Shown piece by piece: positions 1 to 5,083 of a stretch of DNA of 5,083 nt. The position numbers were made by a program, and so were the translations under genes. The DNA is from Sulfurovum sp. GTDB taxonomy: Bacteria > Campylobacterota > Campylobacteria > Campylobacterales > Sulfurovaceae. Position 1 is the stretch's first letter. Each line of letters starts with the position of its first letter. Under the pieces are notes generated by a model. That model worked only from the letters and a program-made list of their open reading frames with translations, searched no databases and was not told the origin of the DNA. The DNA is taken from contig JALSPX010000030.1 in the NCBI GenBank assembly GCA_026985755.1, positions 1-5,083 on the forward strand, written 5' to 3'.

Positions 1-795
1 CACAAAGATGATAGCAAAAATAGTTAATATCCAAGGATTTTGTAACGCTGCACCCACATCTATACCAGAGACCCCTGCTATGACACCCACTATAGCGTAA
101 GTGACAGCCATCGCCAATACATAGACCAAAGAGATGAAAAAGGGATTAGACTTTTGATTCTCTTCTTTGCCCTCTTGTGCCATAATGATAGAGGATAAAA
201 TAGGAATCATCGGGAAGATACACGGTGTAAGAGAGATAAGAATACCTAACAATAAGAAGATTAAAATAATAAAAATAGGGCTTTCATGCAAAAAGAAGTC
301 AACTATTTTTTTAGGGTTTCCCTCTTTAATCACTGCTGAAATTTTATCAAACATCCCTAGCTCGGTACCTTTGAATTGAAACTGCTTTTTCATAGGCTGA
401 TAACATATCCCTGCATCAGAACAGCCTTGAAACTCTATCTCTAGTGTATAGTCCCCTGCAACTTTAGCCTCTATATCTTTCGTTGGAATCTTTACAATCA
501 GTTCTTTTTCATAAATTTTGTCACCCTCAAATTCATGTGCCTTGGGCTTGGAGACAGAGAGCTCCACAGTTTTAGGAGAGATAATCCTATAGTGCAGTGA
601 ATCTTCATAGGCGTGAATTTTGTCTGCCATGATAATCTTGGTTTCTATGATGCCATCTTTCAAGACAGCTGTTGCCTGAAATGCCTCTTCTGGTGGTAAA
701 AACTTCTGTTTTTTCAGCGCATCACCAAACCCACCAAAAACCAAAGTACTTAAAAGTAAACTCAATAGAAGTAACTTTTTCATAATATTTTGCAT
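1..795 (-). CDS. dsbD: Thiol:disulfide interchange protein DsbD, N-terminal part (cut by left window edge)
   Basis: DsbD carries electrons from cytoplasmic thioredoxin across the inner membrane to periplasmic thiol proteins. The 265 visible codons are open throughout. Residues about 5-21 form a signal peptide (MKKLLLLSLLLSTLVFG). About 25-145 are the periplasmic alpha domain, with the redox pair in CSDAGIC (C125, C131), matching the CADAGFC-type motif of E. coli DsbD. A first membrane segment at about 173-200 holds SLTPCIFPMIP, whose C192 is the first redox cysteine of the membrane domain. Two more hydrophobic segments follow before the edge. The rest of the membrane domain and any C-terminal thioredoxin domain lie outside the window. 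Two in-frame ATGs exist, at 795 and 783. I chose 795 because a purine-rich AGAGAG lies just upstream of it, whereas that would be about 16 bases from the second. Starting at 783 (MKKLLLL) gives an equally good signal peptide. The gene is divergent from the DUF255 gene. Confidence 0.93.
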   Translation of the reverse strand, partial: MQNIMKKLLLLSLLLSTLVFGGFGDALKKQKFLPPEEAFQATAVLKDGIIETKIIMADKIHAYEDSLHYRIISPKTVELSVSKPKAHEFEGDKIYEKELIVKIPTKDIEAKVAGDYTLEIEFQGCSDAGICYQPMKKQFQFKGTELGMFDKISAVIKEGNPKKIVDFFLHESPIFIILIFLLLGILISLTPCIFPMIPILSSIIMAQEGKEENQKSNPFFISLVYVLAMAVTYAIVGVIAGVSGIDVGAALQNPWILTIFAIIFV

Positions 796-925
796 TTTCT
801 CTCTTTTCTATGGATATTTTACAGCATACTACAGTAATATATGTATATATTTTGTGTAATAGTAACTAAAAAATGTTAATACTTTGTAAAAGTTTTAAAA
901 TGGCACGACTGAAAGGAGTCCACAC
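796..925. promoter_or_regulatory. Divergent AT-rich intergenic region between dsbD and the DUF255 gene
   Basis: This 130-base stretch separates two divergently transcribed genes, so it should hold both promoters. It is very AT-rich. It contains a perfect 7+7 inverted repeat, AATATAT-GT-ATATATT at 836-851, near its middle. On the minus strand TGTAAAAT (about 815-822) could be a -10 element for dsbD. On the plus strand TGTAATAGT (about 855-863) is a weak -10 candidate for the DUF255 gene. No convincing -35 boxes are seen, which is common in Campylobacterota where vegetative promoters rely on a TATAAT-like -10 and AT-rich upstream DNA. The exact promoter positions are guesses. Confidence 0.45.
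913..918 (+). promoter_or_regulatory. Shine-Dalgarno site that fixes a TTG start
   Basis: AAGGAG ends seven bases before the TTG at 926. It is the reason to accept a non-ATG start: no in-frame ATG lies nearby upstream, and the ATG at 900 is in another frame and reaches a stop soon after. Starting at TTG also gives the N-terminus usual for the family (asparagine-rich lead, then SPYLxQHAxNPVDWYPW). Confidence 0.85.
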
Positions 926-2875
926 TTGCAAAATCATCTAAAAAATGAGCACTCCCCTTACTTGCAGCAACATGCTGATAATCCTGTAGACTGGTATCCA
1001 TGGGGTGATGAGGCTTTTGACAAAGCACGTAAAGAACATAAACCTATTTTTCTCTCTATTGGATACAGTTCGTGTCACTGGTGTCATGTAATGGAACATG
1101 AGTCTTTTGAAGACAAAGCCACTGCCAAAATACTCAACAAATATTTTGTTGCCATCAAAGTAGACCGTGAAGAGCGTCCAGATATTGACAAACATTTCCA
1201 AGCAGTCTACCAACTGATGAATGGACGTGGAGGTGGCTGGCCGACGTCTATCTTTTTAACTGAAGATTTAAAACCATTTTACTCTGCTACCTACATACCA
1301 GATGAACCCAAGTATGGCATGATGAGTTTTTCATCTTTACTTGAAGTCATAGCAGATAAATACAAAAATGAAAAATCTGTACTTGTGAGTGAAGCCGATA
1401 AAATCCTCCATCATCTCAATCCAAAAGAGAACAAAATCCAAGCCACCAAACTCGATAGAAGTATTATAAACAGAGTACTAGAGCAAAGCAAGCAACTCTT
1501 TGACTCTGAACATGGTGGATTCAACAAAGCACCTAAGTTTCCTCAAGCTTCTACGCTGGACTTGCTTCTTGACCTATACAAAATCACTGGTGACAAAGAA
1601 GCACTCAATATGGCTGCGTTTTCTCTCTCCTCCATGGCAAAAGGGGGACTAAGAGATATTATTGATGGTGGGTTTTGTCGATACTCTACAGACAATGAAT
1701 GGTTGGTACCTCATTTTGAAAAAATGACTTATGACAATGCCTTGCTCGCAGAAGTCTATCTCAAAGCCTTTCATGCAACGCATCATGACTTTTATAAAGA
1801 TATCGCTTTTGAAACCTTAGATTTCATGATAGATAAAATGAGTAAAGATCATCTCTTTTATTCTGCCTCTGACGCGGATACAGAGGGTGAAGAGGGGAAA
1901 TATTTTACCTATAGTTATGAGAAGGCATTACGTACTTTTGAAAAAGCTGGCATCCCTAAAAAAGCCCATAAACAGCTAGCCAAAGCACTACATATCAGTG
2001 AAGATGGAAACTTTGAAGATAAAAATATTGTACGCGTAGATGACCCAAAAGCGATAGATATCCCCTACTACCATGAAGCCATAGAAGCTTTAAAAAAACG
2101 TAGAGAAAAACGTACCTATCCCTTTATAGATAAAAAGGTGCTTGTTTCATGGAATGCCATGATGATTAAAACACTCTTTAAAGCTGGACGAGTGGAGAAA
2201 AAATATCTAAAACTTGCCATTAAATCACTCGATGCCTTGCTAGAGAGTATGTATATAAATTCCGAGCTTTACCACGCTACACTCCTAGGCAAAAAGCCTA
2301 AAATCAAAGCATTTTTAGAAGACTATGCATATCTCACAGAGGCTCTCATAGAAGCCTATGAGAGCACCCTGAATGAAGTCTATCTCGTCACCGCACAAAA
2401 ATTAGCCAACAATGCCATAGAAAAGTACTATGACAAAGGCAAGTGGAAATTTAGCCGTGGGGAGTTTGAGACCCATGCAGACATCTATGATAGCTCGTAT
2501 CCTTCATCGGTTGCTACAATGCTCTCTGCACTCTATAGCATCTCTTCATTGGTAGATATAGTCTATAAAAAGTTTGTCTTTAAAACCTTAGAGATTTACT
2601 CTTATGATGTGATGCGTCAACCTATCTCTACACCACGTATGAGCCACATGGTCATACGCTACTTATTAGATGATGTCATCATCAAAGCCAGAGAAGACAA
2701 ACTCAAACCCCATATCTCAGACCTAGATACCCTGCCTCACCCTTTTTCTCTTCTGAAAAACGACACCAATGATGGTTTTATGATATGTAACTCTAACAGC
2801 TGTTTTGGACATGAAAAAGATTTTGCTGGGGTTATGGAAGTTTTGGATAAGAGATATTACCACACCAACATATAA
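926..2875 (+). CDS. DUF255 / YyaL-family protein: thioredoxin-like domain plus (alpha/alpha)6-barrel domain
   Basis: This 649-residue protein belongs to the conserved DUF255 family (bacterial YyaL, human SPATA20), whose biochemical role is not firmly established. Residues 8-26 carry the family signature SPYLQQHADNPVDWYPW. A thioredoxin-like fold spans about 1-165, with active-site-like C50-H-W-C53, the strand motif VDREERPDID (79-88) and the cis-proline region GGGWPTSIFL (P106). The remainder is the six-hairpin/AGE-like helical domain, with GGFNKAPKFPQ (about 197-207), GGFCRYSTDNEWLVPHFEKM (about 248-267), SASDADTEGEEGKYF (about 312-326) and VSWNAMM (about 408-414). There is no signal peptide, so it is probably cytoplasmic. 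Length is close to the usual 650-700. It starts at TTG with a strong ribosome binding site. The last six codons (YYHTNI) and the stop lie inside the left terminal repeat of the palindromic element downstream, so the native C-terminus may have been altered. Function may be thiol redox or sugar-related; I would not assign a reaction. Confidence 0.93.
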   Translation: MQNHLKNEHSPYLQQHADNPVDWYPWGDEAFDKARKEHKPIFLSIGYSSCHWCHVMEHESFEDKATAKILNKYFVAIKVDREERPDIDKHFQAVYQLMNGRGGGWPTSIFLTEDLKPFYSATYIPDEPKYGMMSFSSLLEVIADKYKNEKSVLVSEADKILHHLNPKENKIQATKLDRSIINRVLEQSKQLFDSEHGGFNKAPKFPQASTLDLLLDLYKITGDKEALNMAAFSLSSMAKGGLRDIIDGGFCRYSTDNEWLVPHFEKMTYDNALLAEVYLKAFHATHHDFYKDIAFETLDFMIDKMSKDHLFYSASDADTEGEEGKYFTYSYEKALRTFEKAGIPKKAHKQLAKALHISEDGNFEDKNIVRVDDPKAIDIPYYHEAIEALKKRREKRTYPFIDKKVLVSWNAMMIKTLFKAGRVEKKYLKLAIKSLDALLESMYINSELYHATLLGKKPKIKAFLEDYAYLTEALIEAYESTLNEVYLVTAQKLANNAIEKYYDKGKWKFSRGEFETHADIYDSSYPSSVATMLSALYSISSLVDIVYKKFVFKTLEIYSYDVMRQPISTPRMSHMVIRYLLDDVIIKAREDKLKPHISDLDTLPHPFSLLKNDTNDGFMICNSNSCFGHEKDFAGVMEVLDKRYYHTNI

Positions 2876-2881
2876 TCTGAA
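2855..2881 (+). repeat. Left terminal inverted repeat of the palindromic element
   Basis: The inner 19 bases are CACCAACATATAATCTGAA (2863-2881); the outer part is TATTACCA. It matches the reverse complement of 3101-3127 except at two positions, 2862 (A instead of G) and 2877 (C instead of T). In the DUF255 reading frame it encodes Tyr-Tyr-His-Thr-Asn-Ile and then TAA. Confidence 0.85.
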
Positions 2882-2888
2882 ACTTTGA

Positions 2889-2987
2889 GAGAACGAGAAG
2901 GAGTGAGATGTGAGTAAAGAAATATGCAGGACTCCCCGTAGGGAATGTAAATATTTATCTGCTTGCAGGTCGCTTCTTCTCGTTCTC
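2889..2987 (+). repeat. Internal stem-loop 1 of the element
   Basis: 2889-2905 pairs with 2971-2987 over 17 base pairs, 12 of them an uninterrupted perfect stem (GAGAACGAGAAG against CTTCTCGTTCTC) and two G-U pairs if RNA. The 65-base loop has its own smaller pairings: AAATAT (2920-2925) with ATATTT (2951-2956), and a tiny CCC-CGTA-GGG hairpin around 2934-2943. A near copy of this last motif, CTCCCCGAAGGG, occurs at 2985-2996, just where stem 1 ends. Confidence 0.75.
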
Positions 2988-2996
2988 CCCGAAGGG

Positions 2997-3094
2997 TGCA
3001 GCGCTTTCGCCCATAGGACTGCGTTAGATTTTTTTGCCTTAGCTATGGCTAGGGCTTCAAAAATCTGCCTTGCCTATGAGCGAAATCGCTTGCA
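2997..3094 (+). repeat. Internal stem-loop 2 of the element (long imperfect hairpin)
   Basis: The left arm 2997-3043 and right arm 3048-3094 form a long imperfect hairpin. The outer part pairs the region of GCGCTTTCGCCCATAGG (3001-3017) with CCTATGAGCGAAATCGC (3073-3089). The inner part pairs GATTTTTTTGCCTTAGC (3027-3043) with the copy ending CAAAAATC (about 3048-3065), and a four-base TATG loop lies at the tip. The run of T in the left arm is not at the end of a stem, so this is not a textbook intrinsic terminator, although such a structure could impede transcription. Confidence 0.72.
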
Positions 3095-3100
3095 TCAAAA

Positions 3101-3127
3101 TTCAAATTATATGTTGGTGCGGTAATA
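3101..3127 (-). repeat. Right terminal inverted repeat of the palindromic element
   Basis: On the minus strand this is the copy of 2855-2881 (25/27 identical), with inner part CACCAACATATAATTTGAA. Similarity to the left side stops beyond 3127, where the flanking bases differ. It ends 65 bases before the NifU-like start codon. Confidence 0.85.
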
Positions 3128-3181
3128 ACTATTTACCTTTACTCGCTAAAGTAGTAGTATTAGAGGATCCCTATAACTACA

Positions 3182-3187
3182 AAGGAG
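3182..3187 (+). promoter_or_regulatory. Ribosome binding site deciding the NifU-like start
   Basis: AAGGAG lies five bases before the ATG at 3193. The reading frame stays open upstream to 3070, inside the palindromic element, but that extension lacks a ribosome binding site and is not NifU-like. The ATG at 3193 is therefore preferred. Confidence 0.8.
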
Positions 3188-3192
3188 TGCAT

Positions 3193-4119
3193 ATGGAAGA
3201 GCTCATTGATTTTAAAAGTGATTATGGTATTAAAGTAGCTATGTTCATAGGTGAACCTAAACATGCGGGGGTCATCACAGAACAAGAGAGTGAAGCGCTG
3301 GCGGCTAGACGCTTTACCTATAGTTATGGAGATGAAGCTATAGGAGAGGAGATAACGCTCTACTGGGCTGTGAATCCTGAAGATGATACGATAGTGCTCG
3401 CACGTTACACCTACTTTGGTACACCATCACTCATCGCAGCATGCGATATGTTGACCTTGCTTTGTAAAAATAAAACTGTCCAAGAAGCCACTACCATGAC
3501 CTACCAAGGTCTAGAACGCTTTTTACGGGACAACCCCTCAACCCCTGCCCTGCCAGAGTGTGAACAGTATGTCATCACTTTGGCTTTGGATGCTGTAAAA
3601 GAAGCTGCCCGAGACTACTACAAAGATGCGCCGGGCCCAGATGAACTGACATATCCATGCAAAGACACACCGATGAGCCTAGCTTCTATCAAAGAGAGTA
3701 TCAAACTTCATGATATTCAAGACCTTAAAACTTTGGCACACTACACCAAAGCAGGCTACAAAGACAGTATGTGCCAGGAAACACTTTCAGAACTACTCAT
3801 CGTACATCAAAAAGTTCAAGAAGAAGAGAGAGAAATCGCTACAGAAGTACCCGCCATACCTTTTAGAGAGATGGATACCAAACAAAAAATACTAGCCATA
3901 GATAAAGCCATAGATGGTTCAGTAAGAGATTTTCTCATTATGGATGGGGGAAACATTGAGATACTTGATGTCAAAGAAAACGGAAATCAAATAGACGTGT
4001 ATGTCCGTTACCTCGGAGCATGTTCTGGCTGTGCGAGTTCAAGCACAGGTACACTCTTTGCCATAGAGAACGCACTAAAAGAACAACTCGATGACCAAAT
4101 AAGGGTGATTCCTATCTAA
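3193..4119 (+). CDS. NifU-like Fe-S protein with intact Nfu domain but cysteine-depleted scaffold domain
   Basis: This 308-residue protein has the three-part NifU layout used in Fe-S cluster assembly. Residues about 10-145 resemble the IscU-like scaffold (PKHAGVITEQE, ITLYWAVNPEDDTIVLARY, RDNPSTPALP). About 150-200 resemble the central Bfd-like [2Fe-2S] domain (MSLASIKESIKLHD, HYTKAG). About 228-308 are the Nfu domain, with AIDGSVRDFLIMDGGNIEIL and C277-S-G-C280, the cluster-transfer CxxC. By eye against NifU of the Helicobacter type (from memory), the three scaffold cysteines are replaced: EAIGEE (I50) where ESCGD is expected, YFGTPS (T77) where FGCGT is expected, and V127 where the MHCSV cysteine falls. 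In the central domain C156 and C194 remain, but the partner positions read D158 and D191. It is probably a NifU paralogue acting as cluster carrier rather than scaffold, so I withhold the symbol nifU. A separate canonical NifU elsewhere is expected. Length is slightly under the family's usual 325 or so. Confidence 0.9.
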   Translation: MEELIDFKSDYGIKVAMFIGEPKHAGVITEQESEALAARRFTYSYGDEAIGEEITLYWAVNPEDDTIVLARYTYFGTPSLIAACDMLTLLCKNKTVQEATTMTYQGLERFLRDNPSTPALPECEQYVITLALDAVKEAARDYYKDAPGPDELTYPCKDTPMSLASIKESIKLHDIQDLKTLAHYTKAGYKDSMCQETLSELLIVHQKVQEEEREIATEVPAIPFREMDTKQKILAIDKAIDGSVRDFLIMDGGNIEILDVKENGNQIDVYVRYLGACSGCASSSTGTLFAIENALKEQLDDQIRVIPI

Positions 4120-4187
4120 GCTTTAGTACACATTGATACACAAGTATTTTGTTATCATGCTCACAAATCGTTATAAAGGTTATAAAA

Positions 4188-5083
4188 ATGAAAAAATATA
4201 TGCTATTGTTACTATTGAGTGCTACGCTTATGGCAAAAACACAAACCATCGTTTTTGGTGCAGGATGTTTTTGGGGTGTAGAGAAATACTTTGATCACCT
4301 AGAGGGTGTCAAGAGTGCCAAGTCTGGGTATGCAGGTGGTGACTACGCTAATCCTAGCTATGAAGATGTACTTGCACATAGAAGAAGCAGTAAAACAGTG
4401 AACCACACAGAAGCCGTGGAAGTAGTCTATGATGACAGTAAAATAAGCACCCAAAAGCTTATCAAATCTTTTTGGGAACTGCATGACCCTACACAGGGTA
4501 ATAGACAAGGCAATGACAGAGGCAACAACTACCGCTCAGCACTCTACTATACCACTGATGCACAAAAACGCATAGCCCTTGCTACCAAAGAGGTTTACCA
4601 AAAGCTACTTACTAAAGCAGGATATGGCAAGGTTACCACTGAGATAAAACCCCTCAAAAAGTTTTACCCAGCAGAGGCCTACCACCAAAACTACCTAGAA
4701 AAAAACCCTTTTGGCTACTGCCCTAACCATGCTACAGGGGTAAAGTTTGGCAATGAAAAAATAGCAATAGATACCATCTCTCCTCTGGGTGGTAAAGAGA
4801 TAGTGGTTATAGATGCAGAACATTGCAGGTTTTGTGAGAAGTTCAAAAAGAGTGTCACAGACCACTACAATGGAACCATCCCCCTAAGAACAGCACACCA
4901 AAATGCGCTCAAAGGCTTTAAGCTCAAAACCAAAATAGAGGGTACGCCTACCATCATTTTCATAGAAGATGGCAAGGAGATAGAAGCCTATACTGGCTAC
5001 ATGGATGAAAAAACATTCTACAAGGCTGTGGGTGCTTTTAAACTGGGTAAGGAGAGTGAAGGGTATGATGTTGCCTTTGCACA
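4188..5083 (+). CDS. msrA: Exported MsrA fused to a thioredoxin-like domain (cut by right window edge)
   Basis: Peptide methionine-S-sulfoxide reductase reduces S-Met-sulfoxide in proteins. Of the frame, 298 codons are visible with no stop. Residues 1-16 (MKKYMLLLLLSATLMA) form a signal peptide, so the product should be periplasmic. The MsrA domain spans about 19-187: catalytic C27 in GAGCFWG, E75 in HTEAVEVVYD, D110 in GNDRGNNYRSALYY with Y115, and a candidate resolving cysteine, C178, in NPFGYCPNH. The C27/E75/D110/Y115 spacing equals that of the E. coli catalytic set. About 200-285 form a thioredoxin-like domain with C213-R-F-C216 and the cis-proline EGTPTIIF (P254), plausibly the internal electron donor. 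The tail GKESEGYDVAFA at the edge suggests another domain or linker, perhaps MsrB; this is a guess. AAAGG eight bases before the ATG is the ribosome binding site. Nearby dsbD could supply reductant. Confidence 0.93.
   Translation, partial: MKKYMLLLLLSATLMAKTQTIVFGAGCFWGVEKYFDHLEGVKSAKSGYAGGDYANPSYEDVLAHRRSSKTVNHTEAVEVVYDDSKISTQKLIKSFWELHDPTQGNRQGNDRGNNYRSALYYTTDAQKRIALATKEVYQKLLTKAGYGKVTTEIKPLKKFYPAEAYHQNYLEKNPFGYCPNHATGVKFGNEKIAIDTISPLGGKEIVVIDAEHCRFCEKFKKSVTDHYNGTIPLRTAHQNALKGFKLKTKIEGTPTIIFIEDGKEIEAYTGYMDEKTFYKAVGAFKLGKESEGYDVAFA

Larger units (their letters stand above)
2855..3127. mobile_element. MITE-like palindromic element with 27-bp terminal inverted repeats and two internal hairpins
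   Basis: The gap between the DUF255 and NifU-like genes is almost entirely one inverted-repeat element. Its ends, 2855-2881 and 3101-3127, are inverted copies matching at 25 of 27 positions. The dinucleotide TA stands at both outer ends, so the element may instead run 2857-3125 flanked by a TA target duplication, as for IS630/Tc1-mariner-type insertion. Inside are two stem-loops (2889-2987 and 2997-3094). A single strand could therefore fold as a three-way junction with the terminal repeats as the basal stem. No transposase is present, so it would be non-autonomous. It holds a GTG-initiated frame of 71 codons (2910-3125) with AAGGAG in front. Its protein has no recognisable domain, and its sequence is dictated by the palindromes, so I regard it as a by-product. 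Alternatives are a REP/BIME-like element or a structured intercistronic RNA. Presence of other copies in the genome was not testable. Confidence 0.72.

Noticed and set aside
167..379. 70-codon plus-strand open frame
   Set aside because: It lies wholly opposite the dsbD coding sequence, which has strong signal-peptide, cysteine-motif and membrane features; this frame has no recognisable domain.
938..1213. 91-codon minus-strand open frame
   Set aside because: It is antisense to the conserved thioredoxin-like domain of the DUF255 protein; its content is a mirror of those conserved codons.
3027..3065. Intrinsic terminator from the T-rich inner hairpin of the element
   Set aside because: The T run is inside the left arm of the stem and no T tract follows the right arm, so the standard layout is missing.
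2910..3125. 71-codon open frame as a real gene
   Set aside because: It lies entirely within the inverted-repeat element and its sequence follows the palindromes; no domain is recognised. It is reported as a finding instead of a gene.
3070..3192. Upstream extension of the NifU-like protein by 41 codons
   Set aside because: The extension is repeat-derived, has no ribosome binding site at 3070, and does not resemble a NifU N-terminus; 3193 has AAGGAG at five bases.
3710..3895. 61-codon plus-strand open frame
   Set aside because: It overlaps the NifU-like gene in another frame and is rich in Lys from AAA runs; no domain or start signal is seen.
4133..4177. Possible promoter for msrA (TTGTTA, 17 bases, TATAAA)
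   Set aside because: It would start transcription about four bases before the ATG and leave out the AAAGG ribosome binding site; TTGATA with TATCAT has only a 14-base spacer. Neither is convincing in such AT-rich DNA.
4120..4187. Terminator after the NifU-like gene
   Set aside because: I found no GC-rich hairpin followed by a T run; the TACACA copies are direct repeats, not inverted.
4299..4508. 69-codon minus-strand open frame
   Set aside because: It is antisense to the catalytic region of MsrA; no independent support.

Overview
The window reads as chromosomal DNA of a Campylobacterota (epsilonproteobacterial) organism, probably of the Sulfurimonas/Sulfurovum/Arcobacter kind. The evidence is its AT-rich, purine-rich coding strands, Lys/Ile-rich proteins, and a NifU-type protein whose architecture recalls the Helicobacter/Campylobacter NifU. 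This placement is inference from composition and remembered protein families, not from a search.

Layout. On the minus strand, running off the left edge, is the 5' part of dsbD (signal peptide, periplasmic redox domain, first membrane segments). An AT-rich divergent intergenic region of about 130 bp separates it from a plus-strand gene for a 649-residue DUF255/YyaL-type protein: a thioredoxin-fold domain with a CHWC motif followed by an (alpha/alpha)6-barrel domain. Its start is a TTG codon chosen by a strong ribosome binding site. Its last six codons and stop lie inside the left terminal inverted repeat of a 273-bp non-coding element (2855-3127). This element has 27-bp terminal inverted repeats (25/27 identical), TA at both outer ends, and two large internal stem-loops, so one strand could fold as a three-way junction. 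It looks like a MITE-type or REP-like mobile palindrome.

Next, on the plus strand, is a 308-residue NifU-like protein. Its C-terminal Nfu domain keeps the CxxC motif, but its N-terminal IscU-like scaffold domain appears to have lost all three cluster-ligand cysteines, and its central [2Fe-2S] domain keeps only two of four. Last, running off the right edge, is an exported MsrA fused to a thioredoxin-like domain with a CRFC motif. The fusion may continue into a further domain.

How the genes fit together. Every gene has a thiol or cysteine-cluster theme. DsbD imports reducing power into the periplasm. The exported MsrA-Trx fusion would need such electrons to repair oxidised methionine there. 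The DUF255 protein (no signal peptide, so presumably cytoplasmic) and the NifU variant belong to thiol-redox and Fe-S biology. That they form one physiological system is inference from neighbourhood only. The most distinctive items are the structured palindromic element that ends one gene, the cysteine-depleted NifU variant, and the MsrA-Trx domain order.
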